From: Nostoc sp. MS1
Lineage (GTDB): Bacteria; Cyanobacteriota; Cyanobacteriia; Cyanobacteriales; Nostocaceae
NCBI RefSeq assembly: GCF_019976755.1
Contig: NZ_AP023441.1
Span: 7,003,501-7,067,500 of the forward strand
Reading direction: 5' to 3'
DNA: 64,000 nucleotides
The position numbers were made by a program, and so were the translations under genes. The notes beneath the pieces are model-generated. The model saw nothing but the letters and a program-made list of their open reading frames with translations, did not search any database and was not told where the DNA came from. Shown here piece after piece: positions 25,575-32,975 of this stretch. Each line of letters begins with the position of its first letter. Positions within the stretch are counted from its first letter, which is position 1.

Positions 25575-26543
25575 ATGCAGAGAATAAACTGGCTCGATTG
25601 CTGGAAGGGGATTGGTATCTTAACTGTAGTCTTAGGACATATAGTTGACCCTATTCATAAGTATGTTTTCTGGTTTCATATGCCAATATTTTTCTTTATA
25701 AGCGGATATTTATACCGTAATAAATACAGTAATTTTGTTTATTTACGGAAAAAGATAATATCTTTATTACTGCCATATTTTTCTTTTTTGATATTATTTA
25801 GTACTATTTACCCCTTTTTATATCCGCAAAATTCAACCTCTATAGGATGGCTCAAGTACATATACTATCAATTATATGGTGGTGTTTATTTGATGGGCTG
25901 GTTTGGTGTCTTCTGGTTTATTACTTGTCTATTTTTTACACAACAGTTGTACGACTTTATTTTCAAGAGAGTTAAAGCTAATGATTGGCAAATGCTGAAG
26001 GTAATAATAGTTTGCTATTCACTCGCTATGCTCAATTTATGGTTTTTAAAATTCAAATTTCCTTTGGGTATCAACGTGCTTGCGTTCGCCATTATTTTTT
26101 ACTGGTTGGGTAATATAACTGCTAGAAAGTCAATTAAACTTAATTTAATACCTGTAATAGTAGCAATTATTATCTTCGCTACAGCAGTGGTTGCCGATAT
26201 TTTTGGTTTTATTAACTTTAATTTTGATATGAAATATACCCAATATGGAATTATCGGATTAAACATTGTCTTACCACTTACAGGCATTGTCATCACACAA
26301 AAATTAGCTGAAGCAATTCAAAGTACGTTTATAGGTAATGTTTTCGCCTATCTTGGCAAGATTTCTATGGTTGTTATGTACATACATCAGCCAGTGCAAT
26401 TATTGTTAAACGATTTCTTAATAAGTAATAAATTAATCAGAGTGGTAGTCGCTATTGGTTTTTCTTGTATTATCTATGAAGTAATCAGCAGGAGTTGGTT
26501 TACTCGCAAGATGTTGTTAGGAGAAGGTACAGTAATGAGATGA
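25575..26543 (+). CDS. acyltransferase-3 family membrane protein
   Basis: The protein has 322 residues and about ten hydrophobic segments. The N-terminus is the family hallmark: RINWLDCWKGIGILTVVLGH, then FWFHMPIFFFISGYLY. Family members transfer acetyl or other acyl groups to sugars of exopolysaccharides, O-antigens or other surface glycans in the inner membrane. The conserved His is present in VVLGHIVD. It lies inside the TpsA/TpsB pair, so modification of a surface glycan or the secreted protein's environment is possible, but the substrate cannot be told. It converges with the TpsB gene. Confidence 0.88.
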   Translation: MQRINWLDCWKGIGILTVVLGHIVDPIHKYVFWFHMPIFFFISGYLYRNKYSNFVYLRKKIISLLLPYFSFLILFSTIYPFLYPQNSTSIGWLKYIYYQLYGGVYLMGWFGVFWFITCLFFTQQLYDFIFKRVKANDWQMLKVIIVCYSLAMLNLWFLKFKFPLGINVLAFAIIFYWLGNITARKSIKLNLIPVIVAIIIFATAVVADIFGFINFNFDMKYTQYGIIGLNIVLPLTGIVITQKLAEAIQSTFIGNVFAYLGKISMVVMYIHQPVQLLLNDFLISNKLIRVVVAIGFSCIIYEVISRSWFTRKMLLGEGTVMR

Positions 26544-26597
26544 ACTATAAAAAGTTCTTTATCGATAGCTAATATGCAGATTTTACTACTATCAAAA

Positions 26598-28349
26598 CTA
26601 AAATGCCTGGTATCGCAGAGAAAAGGTAAAACCGTTGTCTTGGAGGGTATCTCCTTTATCATTCACATTTGTTAGGGGAATCCCATAATCTAAACGCAGA
26701 TTGAGATTGCGACTGGGTTGCCAAAGTAAGCCTAAACCAAAACTGGAAATTGTCTGTGGCTGCGGATTACTATCACGACTGTTCCACACTGTGCCAATAT
26801 CAAAAAAGGGTGCTATTTGTAAAGTATTGGAATTAGTTAGCAAAGGAGTACGCAGTTCTATAGAAGCTGTAAACCCATTGTCGGCTACGAGTTTGTTTTG
26901 AGTGTAGCCACGAACTGTATCAACTCCACCAATACTAAACTTTTCTAGAGAGAGTAATGAGTCTCCTGTAAGTTGCGCGTTAACTCTGGTGAGTAGTAAT
27001 GTACGTGGTGATATTAACTGCACCCATTGAAATTGACCTAACCAAGAAAAGAAGCGTCCATCAGTACCAGTATCATTGACTGTAGCATCAAATGCCCCAA
27101 TTCCCAGACTAAATTGAGAACGAGCAGCCAAAACCTTTGTAGAATCACGTTGTACCCAATCTTGGGAAAAACGAATTGCTGTTACTTTTGATTCGCCATT
27201 CTCTGCACCAGGGGAAAAGGAAAAGGGGATATTATCTAGTAGATAGGTTTGTGAACGACGTAAATCTAATCCGAAGGTAAAAGCTAACTCTGTTTGGGGT
27301 TGACGATATAGGGGGCGGCAATAATTTATAGAATAGGTTTGTGTGTCACTTCTAATCTTCAAGTCACGGAAATCTTCGGTGATGATGCGGCTATCCCCAT
27401 TATTCAAGCGAAAATTGAGGGTATCATTATTGCCGTTGAGGGGAATTGTATAGTTGATATCGTAGAGGTTGAGTCCTTCGGTAACTGCATATTCAGCCGT
27501 TAAGCGATCGCCAAAACCAAGCAAGTTATCATGGTTAATAAATCCTCCTATCTGTGTCGAACCAATACTAGGAGTTTGATTGTTGGCGATGAATACTCCC
27601 CCATGAAATGCAGGTGCTTCGGTAATTTGCACCAGTAGGATATTATTACCAGGAGTACTACCTGCTGTTAACTCAGCATTTACCCGCTCAATTATGGGAT
27701 CGAGTTGTAATAGTTGCAATGCAGCTTCTAAACGTTGCCGATTTAATGGTGTAGCAGTGGCTTTGGCAAGGCGCGATCGCACGTATACTGGTTGCAGACT
27801 CCTCAAACCAGTGATTTCTATTTTTTCTAATCCCCCTTCCACAACCTGAATTTTTACCACCCCAGTTGTGAGATTTTGATTGTTGGGCAGAAATGCCCCA
27901 CTAGTGATGTAGCCACTGTTGATGTAAAGTTGAGTAATATCCGCACGTAATTTGAGTAAGTCTGCAAAAGTAACTTGACTGTTCTCGAAAGGTTTAATTA
28001 AATCAGCTATTTCATTCTGGAGGACTGTAGCACCTAAAACTTCCACTTTTCTGACTAAAAAACTTTCATTGCTGGGAGTTGTCTTAAATGGTGCGGGTAC
28101 AGCAGGAGGAGTCAGAATAGGCGCAGCCGGGTTAGTAGGTGTAGGCGTAGTAGGTGATGGCGTGGGTTGAGGAATAGTTTGGTCAACTGTATTTGGTACA
28201 TTGGGGGGAATACTAACTCCTGGTGGTGGAACCGATTGAGCAAGAGTAACATTAGGGAGGTTAACCAGGCTGAAAAACAGAGGTAAGCTGGAGCTAGAAA
28301 ATAGAAATTTTTTTGGTCTAGCCTTCCTGGTAGATATAGTATTTTCCAC
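26598..28349 (-). CDS. TpsB outer-membrane transporter (ShlB/FhaC family)
   Basis: About 583 residues from a GTG at 28349. The frame stays open upstream to 28562, but that part overlaps another gene and a dispersed repeat, so it is judged non-coding. The signal peptide (KKFLFSSSSLPLFFSLVNLP) is followed by a Pro-rich linker (to about residue 90). Two POTRA domains follow (about 95-240; VRKVEVLGATVLQNEIADL, EGGLEKIEITGL), then the FhaC-type beta-barrel (about 255-583; VRGYTQNKL with the conserved VRGY motif, LRLDYGIPLTN, and a final aromatic FSLRYQAF). It translocates the haemagglutinin-like protein. No good ribosome-binding site marks the start, and a GTG at 28373 is also possible. Confidence 0.9.
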   Translation of the reverse strand: MENTISTRKARPKKFLFSSSSLPLFFSLVNLPNVTLAQSVPPPGVSIPPNVPNTVDQTIPQPTPSPTTPTPTNPAAPILTPPAVPAPFKTTPSNESFLVRKVEVLGATVLQNEIADLIKPFENSQVTFADLLKLRADITQLYINSGYITSGAFLPNNQNLTTGVVKIQVVEGGLEKIEITGLRSLQPVYVRSRLAKATATPLNRQRLEAALQLLQLDPIIERVNAELTAGSTPGNNILLVQITEAPAFHGGVFIANNQTPSIGSTQIGGFINHDNLLGFGDRLTAEYAVTEGLNLYDINYTIPLNGNNDTLNFRLNNGDSRIITEDFRDLKIRSDTQTYSINYCRPLYRQPQTELAFTFGLDLRRSQTYLLDNIPFSFSPGAENGESKVTAIRFSQDWVQRDSTKVLAARSQFSLGIGAFDATVNDTGTDGRFFSWLGQFQWVQLISPRTLLLTRVNAQLTGDSLLSLEKFSIGGVDTVRGYTQNKLVADNGFTASIELRTPLLTNSNTLQIAPFFDIGTVWNSRDSNPQPQTISSFGLGLLWQPSRNLNLRLDYGIPLTNVNDKGDTLQDNGFTFSLRYQAF

Positions 28350-28444
28350 AATTATGGAGTAAGCATCTAACACTGTGAGTAGTATTACTGATATCGAGTC
28401 TAAACTATCACAATTTATGTCTGCTTGCAAGCGTTCTAATAGGG

Positions 28445-28894
28445 TTATTTTAGGTAAATGGCGATGCCTGCGGCGGGCTGCGCTAACGCACTGCCATTTT
28501 CTAAGTCTCCCACACATCCCAATCCTTCTACATTCAAAGAACAAGTTAAAGAGACATCCCAATTACGAGTAATATAATTACCTCTTTGCCATGCCATTTG
28601 GCGAACATAAAAATAATTACCGTCAGCAGCATTAACTAATTGGGTAGGAGTAAGTATCAAAATTAAACAGTCCCGCGATGTGCATAATTTAATATTAGCG
28701 CTAGCATCATTAAAACCACCCAATATGGCAGAAGTACAACCATATACTTCTCCTTCAAAAGCAATATTACAAGTTGATGGGTATAGTGTTCTGTGATATG
28801 TAAAGTTAACTGCTCGTTCGGCTAATGCCGAATTAGTGTTTAAGCTTAATAAGCCTACAGATGTAAGTAAAGATGCAGCGATTTTCTTTAACAT
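28445..28894 (-). CDS. small exported protein, C-terminus encoded by a dispersed repeat
   Basis: The protein has 149 residues. The ATG at 28894 is preceded by TTGAGGAT and begins a clear signal peptide (MLKKIAASLLTSVGLLSL, NSALAE). An in-frame ATG at 28960 would put an odd extension before it. The mature protein has six cysteines (including STCNIAF, YGCTSAI, LCTSRDCLIL, LTCSLN), suggesting disulfides outside the cytoplasm. The last about 15 residues (ALAQPAAGIAIYLK) are encoded by a GC-rich dispersed repeat at 28456-28499 and may be a foreign tail. The family is not recognised. It is the gene upstream of TpsB on the same strand, so both may be one transcript. Confidence 0.65.
   Translation of the reverse strand: MLKKIAASLLTSVGLLSLNTNSALAERAVNFTYHRTLYPSTCNIAFEGEVYGCTSAILGGFNDASANIKLCTSRDCLILILTPTQLVNAADGNYFYVRQMAWQRGNYITRNWDVSLTCSLNVEGLGCVGDLENGSALAQPAAGIAIYLK
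28456..28499. repeat. small dispersed GC-rich repeat with inverted ends
   Basis: AAATGGC (28456-28462) and GCCATTT (28493-28499) bracket a GC-rich core (GCCTGCGGCGGGCTGCGC), a sequence type scattered through Nostoc genomes. It overlaps the end of the small exported protein gene and lies about 107 bases before the TpsB start. Confidence 0.6.
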
Positions 28895-29273
28895 GACATT
28901 TATCCTCAACAAAAATTGAGAGTTTATTGTATAACTCATCAATTCTGGTGTATTACACAATACACATTAAAATAAGAATAGAAAATATTCGTTCACCATT
29001 TCTGCTGATTAAAATGCCAGATTCATCATTGAAGCTTGCAGAAAACTGCATTGTATTTTATCGGCTGTGTTGATATTACAAAGTAGCAGTAAACGCTTTA
29101 CTAAGACTTATATTAGCCGTATATTTAAATCTGCGCTTATATTTGCTATAGCTTTTAGTGGTATTCTAATTGCTGTGTTTTTATTTGTCTAAAAATTATT
29201 TACAAGTAAATAAAAAAGGGATGATTTACACCATCCCTTCTGCCAAAACAAACTTTATATTTTACTAAGAGAA
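28895..29273. other. intergenic region with a possible tiny membrane peptide and a terminator
   Basis: Apart from the terminator at 29208-29239, the only coding hint is a 41-codon frame at 29067-29192 (+, GTG start) ending in a hydrophobic segment (ALIFAIAFSGILIAVFLFV). It has no ribosome-binding site and is not called as a gene. Confidence 0.35.
29208..29239 (-). terminator. Rho-independent terminator of the DUF4870 gene
   Basis: On the minus strand AAGGGATG pairs with CATCCCTT around an 8-base loop and runs into six T. It lies 35 bases after the DUF4870 stop codon. Confidence 0.85.
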
Positions 29274-29648
29274 TTAAAAAATTCTAAAAGTAAATGGATA
29301 ACGGAAAGGTTCATCAGGCTGGCTGAGACAATGGAAAATTGCCCAAATTGTTAGTCCCCAGTGCAGCGCAAAACCTAAAGCAACTACCGGGAAGAATAAA
29401 ATTCCACCGATACCAAAGGTTAGCCAAGATAAAATTCCTAATGGTACGCCAATTACAGTAGCCCAGAACCAAACATTAAAGTGAAAATTAATTGATTCTT
29501 TGGCATTACTTTTAACTACTGGGTCATCAGATAATAAATTAATGACAATAGGAACGCCTATAGAAAATAATGTTGTACTAAAGAAAATTGCCCCATGACT
29601 CAGCGATGACAGCAATTTGCGTTTATCAGAATCGAATGTTGCCTGCAT
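29274..29648 (-). CDS. DUF4870/Tic20-like small membrane protein
   Basis: The protein has 124 residues and three hydrophobic segments (about 17-38, 57-80 and 84-108). The family-type core reads AKESINFHFNVWFWATVIG, with ALHWGLTIWAIFHCL near the end, as in the DUF4870 group of Tic20-like proteins. The function is unknown in bacteria. The ATG at 29648 has TTGAGGAG about ten bases upstream. It is a monocistronic gene with its own terminator. Confidence 0.88.
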   Translation of the reverse strand: MQATFDSDKRKLLSSLSHGAIFFSTTLFSIGVPIVINLLSDDPVVKSNAKESINFHFNVWFWATVIGVPLGILSWLTFGIGGILFFPVVALGFALHWGLTIWAIFHCLSQPDEPFRYPFTFRIF

Positions 29649-29906
29649 CCTGGTGGCTCCTCAATTACTTCTTAACTTTAATTTTAGTAGTTAAATTTTA
29701 TGTTTCATATTAGAGCTTACCGTAATTAACTATGATTGTAAATTCTTCTTAAGATAGAGGCAATTAGGCTCCTAACCACCAAATTCAAGCTATGAGGTTT
29801 ACCGAACCATGACAATTCATCAGGCGGCATAATACATTATCACCCGTGTTTATCAGCGATCGCCTTACCTGATTGAGCTAATATTGCTTCCAATACCACA
29901 ATCTTT

Positions 29907-30222
29907 CTAAAAAGTTGGCTGAACCAACAATGGGTCGAGTTGACCTTGAGTATCTAACTTATAAAGATCATCGCAACCGCCGATATGTTGGTTGTTAATA
30001 AAAATTTGTGGGACTGTGCGGCGACCATTGGCGCGTTCTGCCATTTTGGTTCTTGCTGCTTCGTCACCATCAATGTTGTACTCAGTAAATTGTACACCTT
30101 ATCCACCACAGCAACATTTTGGCACGGATGCAATAAGAGCAAGTTTGCCAAGTGTATATCTCTACGTTAGCTTTGACTTTTTCTGGAGAGCGACCGAAAA
30201 GTTGATTGAGTAAGTTCAGCAT
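29907..30222 (-). pseudogene. grxC: glutaredoxin (GrxC type) disrupted by a one-base insertion
   Basis: From the ATG at 30222 the frame reads MLNLLNQLFGRSPEKVKANV, then VEIYTWQTCSYCIRAKMLLWW, i.e. a glutaredoxin with a CSYC active site. It then goes out of frame and stops. Removing one base at about 30101 restores LLWWKGVQFTEYNIDGDEA, then GRRTVPQIFINNQHIGGCDD and LDTQGQLDPLLVQPTF up to a TAG at 29907. The restored protein is of normal length (about 104 residues) with all glutaredoxin motifs, including TVPQIFI and GGCDD. The rest of the frame has no other defect, so the lesion is very recent or a sequencing error. Glutaredoxins reduce disulfides using glutathione. Confidence 0.88.
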
Positions 30223-30346
30223 AATTCTTATTTTATTAGGTTGATTAAAATTATAAAATGGGCAGAAAACTGCGTATAGTATCGGAAGTCAGACTTAAGA
30301 AAGTTAGTTAAATTTTGTCTAACTCGATAGTATAAGCATAGTTCTA

Positions 30347-31252
30347 CTAATTATGAAAACGAGCGCGAAGCCACCGTAGACGAGCTTCTAAACGCTCAAG
30401 ACTTTCTGGATGCTGCTGCCCAATAATAAAATTCCACAAAGCTGTTTGAAAAGTACGCGCTTCAACAAATAAATCTAGCACTTCTTTATCTAACGCTAAA
30501 CCGTAACCTTTAAGAGCCGAGGCCGCACGTTCAATATCTGTTTCAAAGACATGGCTAGAAGCAATTAAACAAGCAATATCCCAAGCAATGTGTCCGACAA
30601 AAGTGTCTTCCCAATCTGTCCATAGCACTCCATGTGTGGTGTTAAGTACATTAGAAAAGTTAGCATCACCATGAAGTAATTGCACAGGTAACTGAAGTTG
30701 TTTGAATTTATTTTTGAGGTTGTAGTTAACTGCTTGCAGCATTTGACTATTACTGAGACTGAATGCGCCTTGAGCAATAAGATTAGACAGCAGATTTTCA
30801 GATTCGGTTAAAGGATCTAAGACTGTAAGTTCACCAACAAATTCGACTAAAGCTTCATGGCATTCGCGCAATGTACGACCAACAATATTCGCATCTGGCA
30901 GTTCATCTATCTCTTGAACAAATTCCCAAAAACTTAAGACCAAACCACCGTGTTGATGTGGCCCTGGTGGAATGAGATTGCTTGGACGAACAATAGGTGC
31001 GCCTGCTTGTGCAAGAAAACTCGCTACTGTAAGCTCATTTGCAAACCAAGTATTACCAAATCTTACTGTGCCTGTTGTTGTTGCAATACGTGCAACTACA
31101 GGCGCAGGACGCAGATGTATGACTAAATTGCCTCTATCTTGTAGAATGACAGTCTCATCAAATTTCAAATTTTGCTGCCGAGCTACGACACAAGCTGCAT
31201 TTATTGCAATTTCTAGACGAGACTTGTCAGATTTAGCAGACATATTACTCAC
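30347..31252 (-). CDS. aminoglycoside-phosphotransferase-family kinase (APH fold)
   Basis: The protein has 301 residues. It carries the catalytic loop HGDANFSNVL (about 205-215) and the metal-binding Asp in VLWTDWEDTFVGHIAWDIA (about 222-240), as in APH/choline kinase-like phosphotransferases. The N-lobe has a beta-strand with VARIATTTG. Family members phosphorylate small molecules such as antibiotics, choline, sugars or homoserine. The true substrate cannot be read from sequence, and antibiotic resistance should not be assumed. The gene is monocistronic and divergent from the thioesterase-like gene. Confidence 0.85.
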   Translation of the reverse strand: MSNMSAKSDKSRLEIAINAACVVARQQNLKFDETVILQDRGNLVIHLRPAPVVARIATTTGTVRFGNTWFANELTVASFLAQAGAPIVRPSNLIPPGPHQHGGLVLSFWEFVQEIDELPDANIVGRTLRECHEALVEFVGELTVLDPLTESENLLSNLIAQGAFSLSNSQMLQAVNYNLKNKFKQLQLPVQLLHGDANFSNVLNTTHGVLWTDWEDTFVGHIAWDIACLIASSHVFETDIERAASALKGYGLALDKEVLDLFVEARTFQTALWNFIIGQQHPESLERLEARLRWLRARFHN

Positions 31253-31355
31253 AAGCGAGCCTTATATAACTAATTTTTTATCTCAAACATAGTAGATTTT
31301 AGAGAAATGTTAACTCTCTGAAAAGCTTGTTAATTAGTGGAGATAAAAAATTACC

Positions 31356-31799
31356 ATGAATTATTTAGAAGTAGAACAATATCTTCATCAGAATATACCA
31401 ATTTCACACCAAATGGCAGTATCAGTAGTATCCATTGATGAAAAAGGAGTAATTTTAGCCGCTCCGCTATTACCAAATATTAATCATCATGGCACAGTAT
31501 TTGGCGGCAGTATATCAAATTTAGCAATTTTATCAGCCTGGACATTAATTCATGTTCGACTTCAAGAATTACTAATTACTAGTCGCATTGTGATCAGAAG
31601 AAATACTGTTGATTATTTCAAACCGCTTCAAGGAGATTTTCAAGCTCATTGCATAGCTCCAGTTGAAGATAACTGGAGTAGCTTTGTGAGCAACTTAGAC
31701 GAAAAAGGGAAGGGAAGAATTATTTTAAATGCAGAGATTACATCAAGTGACATTTGTGCTGCTAAATTTCAAGGTGAGTATGTTGCATTGAAAATATAG
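31356..31799 (+). CDS. hotdog-fold thioesterase-like protein (YiiD C-terminal domain type)
   Basis: The protein has 147 residues in a single hotdog domain. The hallmark stretch is ILAAPLLPNINHHGTVFGGS (about 31-50), followed by a long helix (NLAILSAWTLIHVRLQ) and IRRNTVDYFKPLQGDFQAHC. This matches the putative thioesterase domain found at the C-terminus of YiiD. It could hydrolyse acyl-CoA or acyl-ACP, but the substrate is unknown. GGAGATAAAAAATTACC before the ATG supports the start. No lipopeptide gene is adjacent. Confidence 0.82.
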   Translation: MNYLEVEQYLHQNIPISHQMAVSVVSIDEKGVILAAPLLPNINHHGTVFGGSISNLAILSAWTLIHVRLQELLITSRIVIRRNTVDYFKPLQGDFQAHCIAPVEDNWSSFVSNLDEKGKGRIILNAEITSSDICAAKFQGEYVALKI

Positions 31800-31942
31800 G
31801 TTGTATCAGAGTAACTAGCTTGATAAGGGAAAGGGAGAAGCTAATACCCAACCAAAAAATAACGTACTACCAATAGCATAACCCCAAGAATTATTCAGCG
31901 AACTAGAACAAAATGCAAAAATACCCATAAATATAGGAAATA

Positions 31943-32221
31943 ATGGCAACAGAAGATAAATAAAACTTAGTTGTGGTAGAAAATAAATTACCAGAGTATA
32001 CAGATGAAGAACTAAAACGAATCACCATACTACCAGTAGGCAGTCGGTTGGAACAGGGTGCAAAGTACCTTGACCTCAATGACCCAGAACATCATGAGTT
32101 GACAGCAATGGGTGGTATGGAAGCTGGAACCGATAACTTGTATGTACCCAAGACTGAGGTTGAATCAATACAATATGGATATAGACGGACGAGTGCTTTG
32201 ATAGACAAGCAACTGATATAG
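31943..32221 (+). pseudogene. small gene with an early in-frame stop codon
   Basis: An ATG at 31943 with AGGAAATA just before it starts MATEDK. A TAA at 31961 then interrupts the frame, which continues open as NLVVVENKLPEYTDEELKRI and on to 32221. The longest uninterrupted piece starts at a GTG at 31973 (82 residues) and lacks a ribosome-binding site. The strong signal at 31943 and the continuous frame suggest an original gene of about 92 codons broken by one base change (a CAA or AAA to TAA). No family or function recognised. Reinitiation at 31973 could still give a product. Confidence 0.5.
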
Positions 32222-32262
32222 CCGTCTTAGAAAAAAACTAAAAATATTCGTCGAGGTGAGTT

Positions 32263-32454
32263 ATGACAAAAGAATATATGGACTCTTTAGAGTTATTGGT
32301 TGATCAATTAACATTGTCTGCTGTTTTAGAAATGCTAGAGAGAATCTCTCACAAAAAGGCAGAAAATTTAAGGACTCATTGGCAAGATGAAAACACTGCC
32401 AAGCTTTGGGACAAAGCAGCTAGACAGATAGAACAGATAAATATTGATGTTTGA
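32263..32454 (+). CDS. hypothetical small soluble protein (63 aa)
   Basis: The ATG at 32263 is preceded by GAGGTGAG at good spacing. The product is helical and charged (MDSLELLVDQLTLSAVLEML, then KLWDKAARQIEQI), with no membrane segment. No family recognised. Its short distance (41 bases) from the preceding broken gene suggests they were one transcript. Ribosome-binding site and composition favour a real gene. Confidence 0.6.
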   Translation: MTKEYMDSLELLVDQLTLSAVLEMLERISHKKAENLRTHWQDENTAKLWDKAARQIEQINIDV

Positions 32455-32476
32455 CCCAGCAAGAAAATTCTCAAAA

Positions 32477-32755
32477 TTAGTAATCTTTTTTGTTGGTAGT
32501 TGAACGAATAGCTTGTTCCAACTCCTGCATCAACTCTTCTTCCATATCACGTTCTTCCTTGAGTTCTCTAACCATTTCTTGGCTCGAACCAATCAGCAAG
32601 CCAGAAATGCCACCAATAATGGCATATTTTTGAGCTAAATCTTTATACATTGGACTTGTATAAGGGGAAGGAAGTAAATAAGCAATAATAAAACCAATCC
32701 CGACACCTAAGAAGGCAGTTACAATGCCAGAGAAAGCAATAAGTTTGGGGTTCAT
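32477..32755 (-). CDS. hypothetical small membrane protein with acidic coiled tail
   Basis: About 92 residues from the ATG at 32755, which has GGAG 8 bases upstream. A longer frame from 32827 (TTG) or the next ATG is possible. Two hydrophobic segments (IAFSGIVTAFLGVGIGFIIAY and YAIIGGISGLLIGS) are followed by a strongly charged helix (REMVRELKE-type, then MEEELMQELEQAI). The pattern suggests a small inner-membrane protein with a cytoplasmic coiled tail, seen in many cyanobacteria. The function is unknown. It lies downstream of the RND operon on the same strand but 220 bases away. Confidence 0.65.
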   Translation of the reverse strand: MNPKLIAFSGIVTAFLGVGIGFIIAYLLPSPYTSPMYKDLAQKYAIIGGISGLLIGSSQEMVRELKEERDMEEELMQELEQAIRSTTNKKDY

Positions 32756-32975
32756 TTTCTTCGCTCCGATGTTCAATACCTCTTTTAAACCTTGAGGTAT
32801 ACTTCTATTGTCTGAGGACATCTTCAAGTTGAAATTTTCTCTTTAAATCTTTTAACCATCTGTTGTATAAGTTAATTGGGGGCAGATGGAACGACGAACA
32901 AAAAAGATGGATGCTGATCGATATCAACGTCCATCCAGATTTTTCATGCTTATGTCAACTGTTGTAATGAGTTAA

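Noticed and set aside
28350..28562. Upstream extension of the TpsB frame
   Set aside because: It overlaps the small exported protein gene and a dispersed repeat, and would bury the signal peptide deep inside the protein.
30347..31252. Annotation as an antibiotic-resistance aminoglycoside kinase
   Set aside because: Only the general APH-fold motifs are visible; many family members act on other small molecules.
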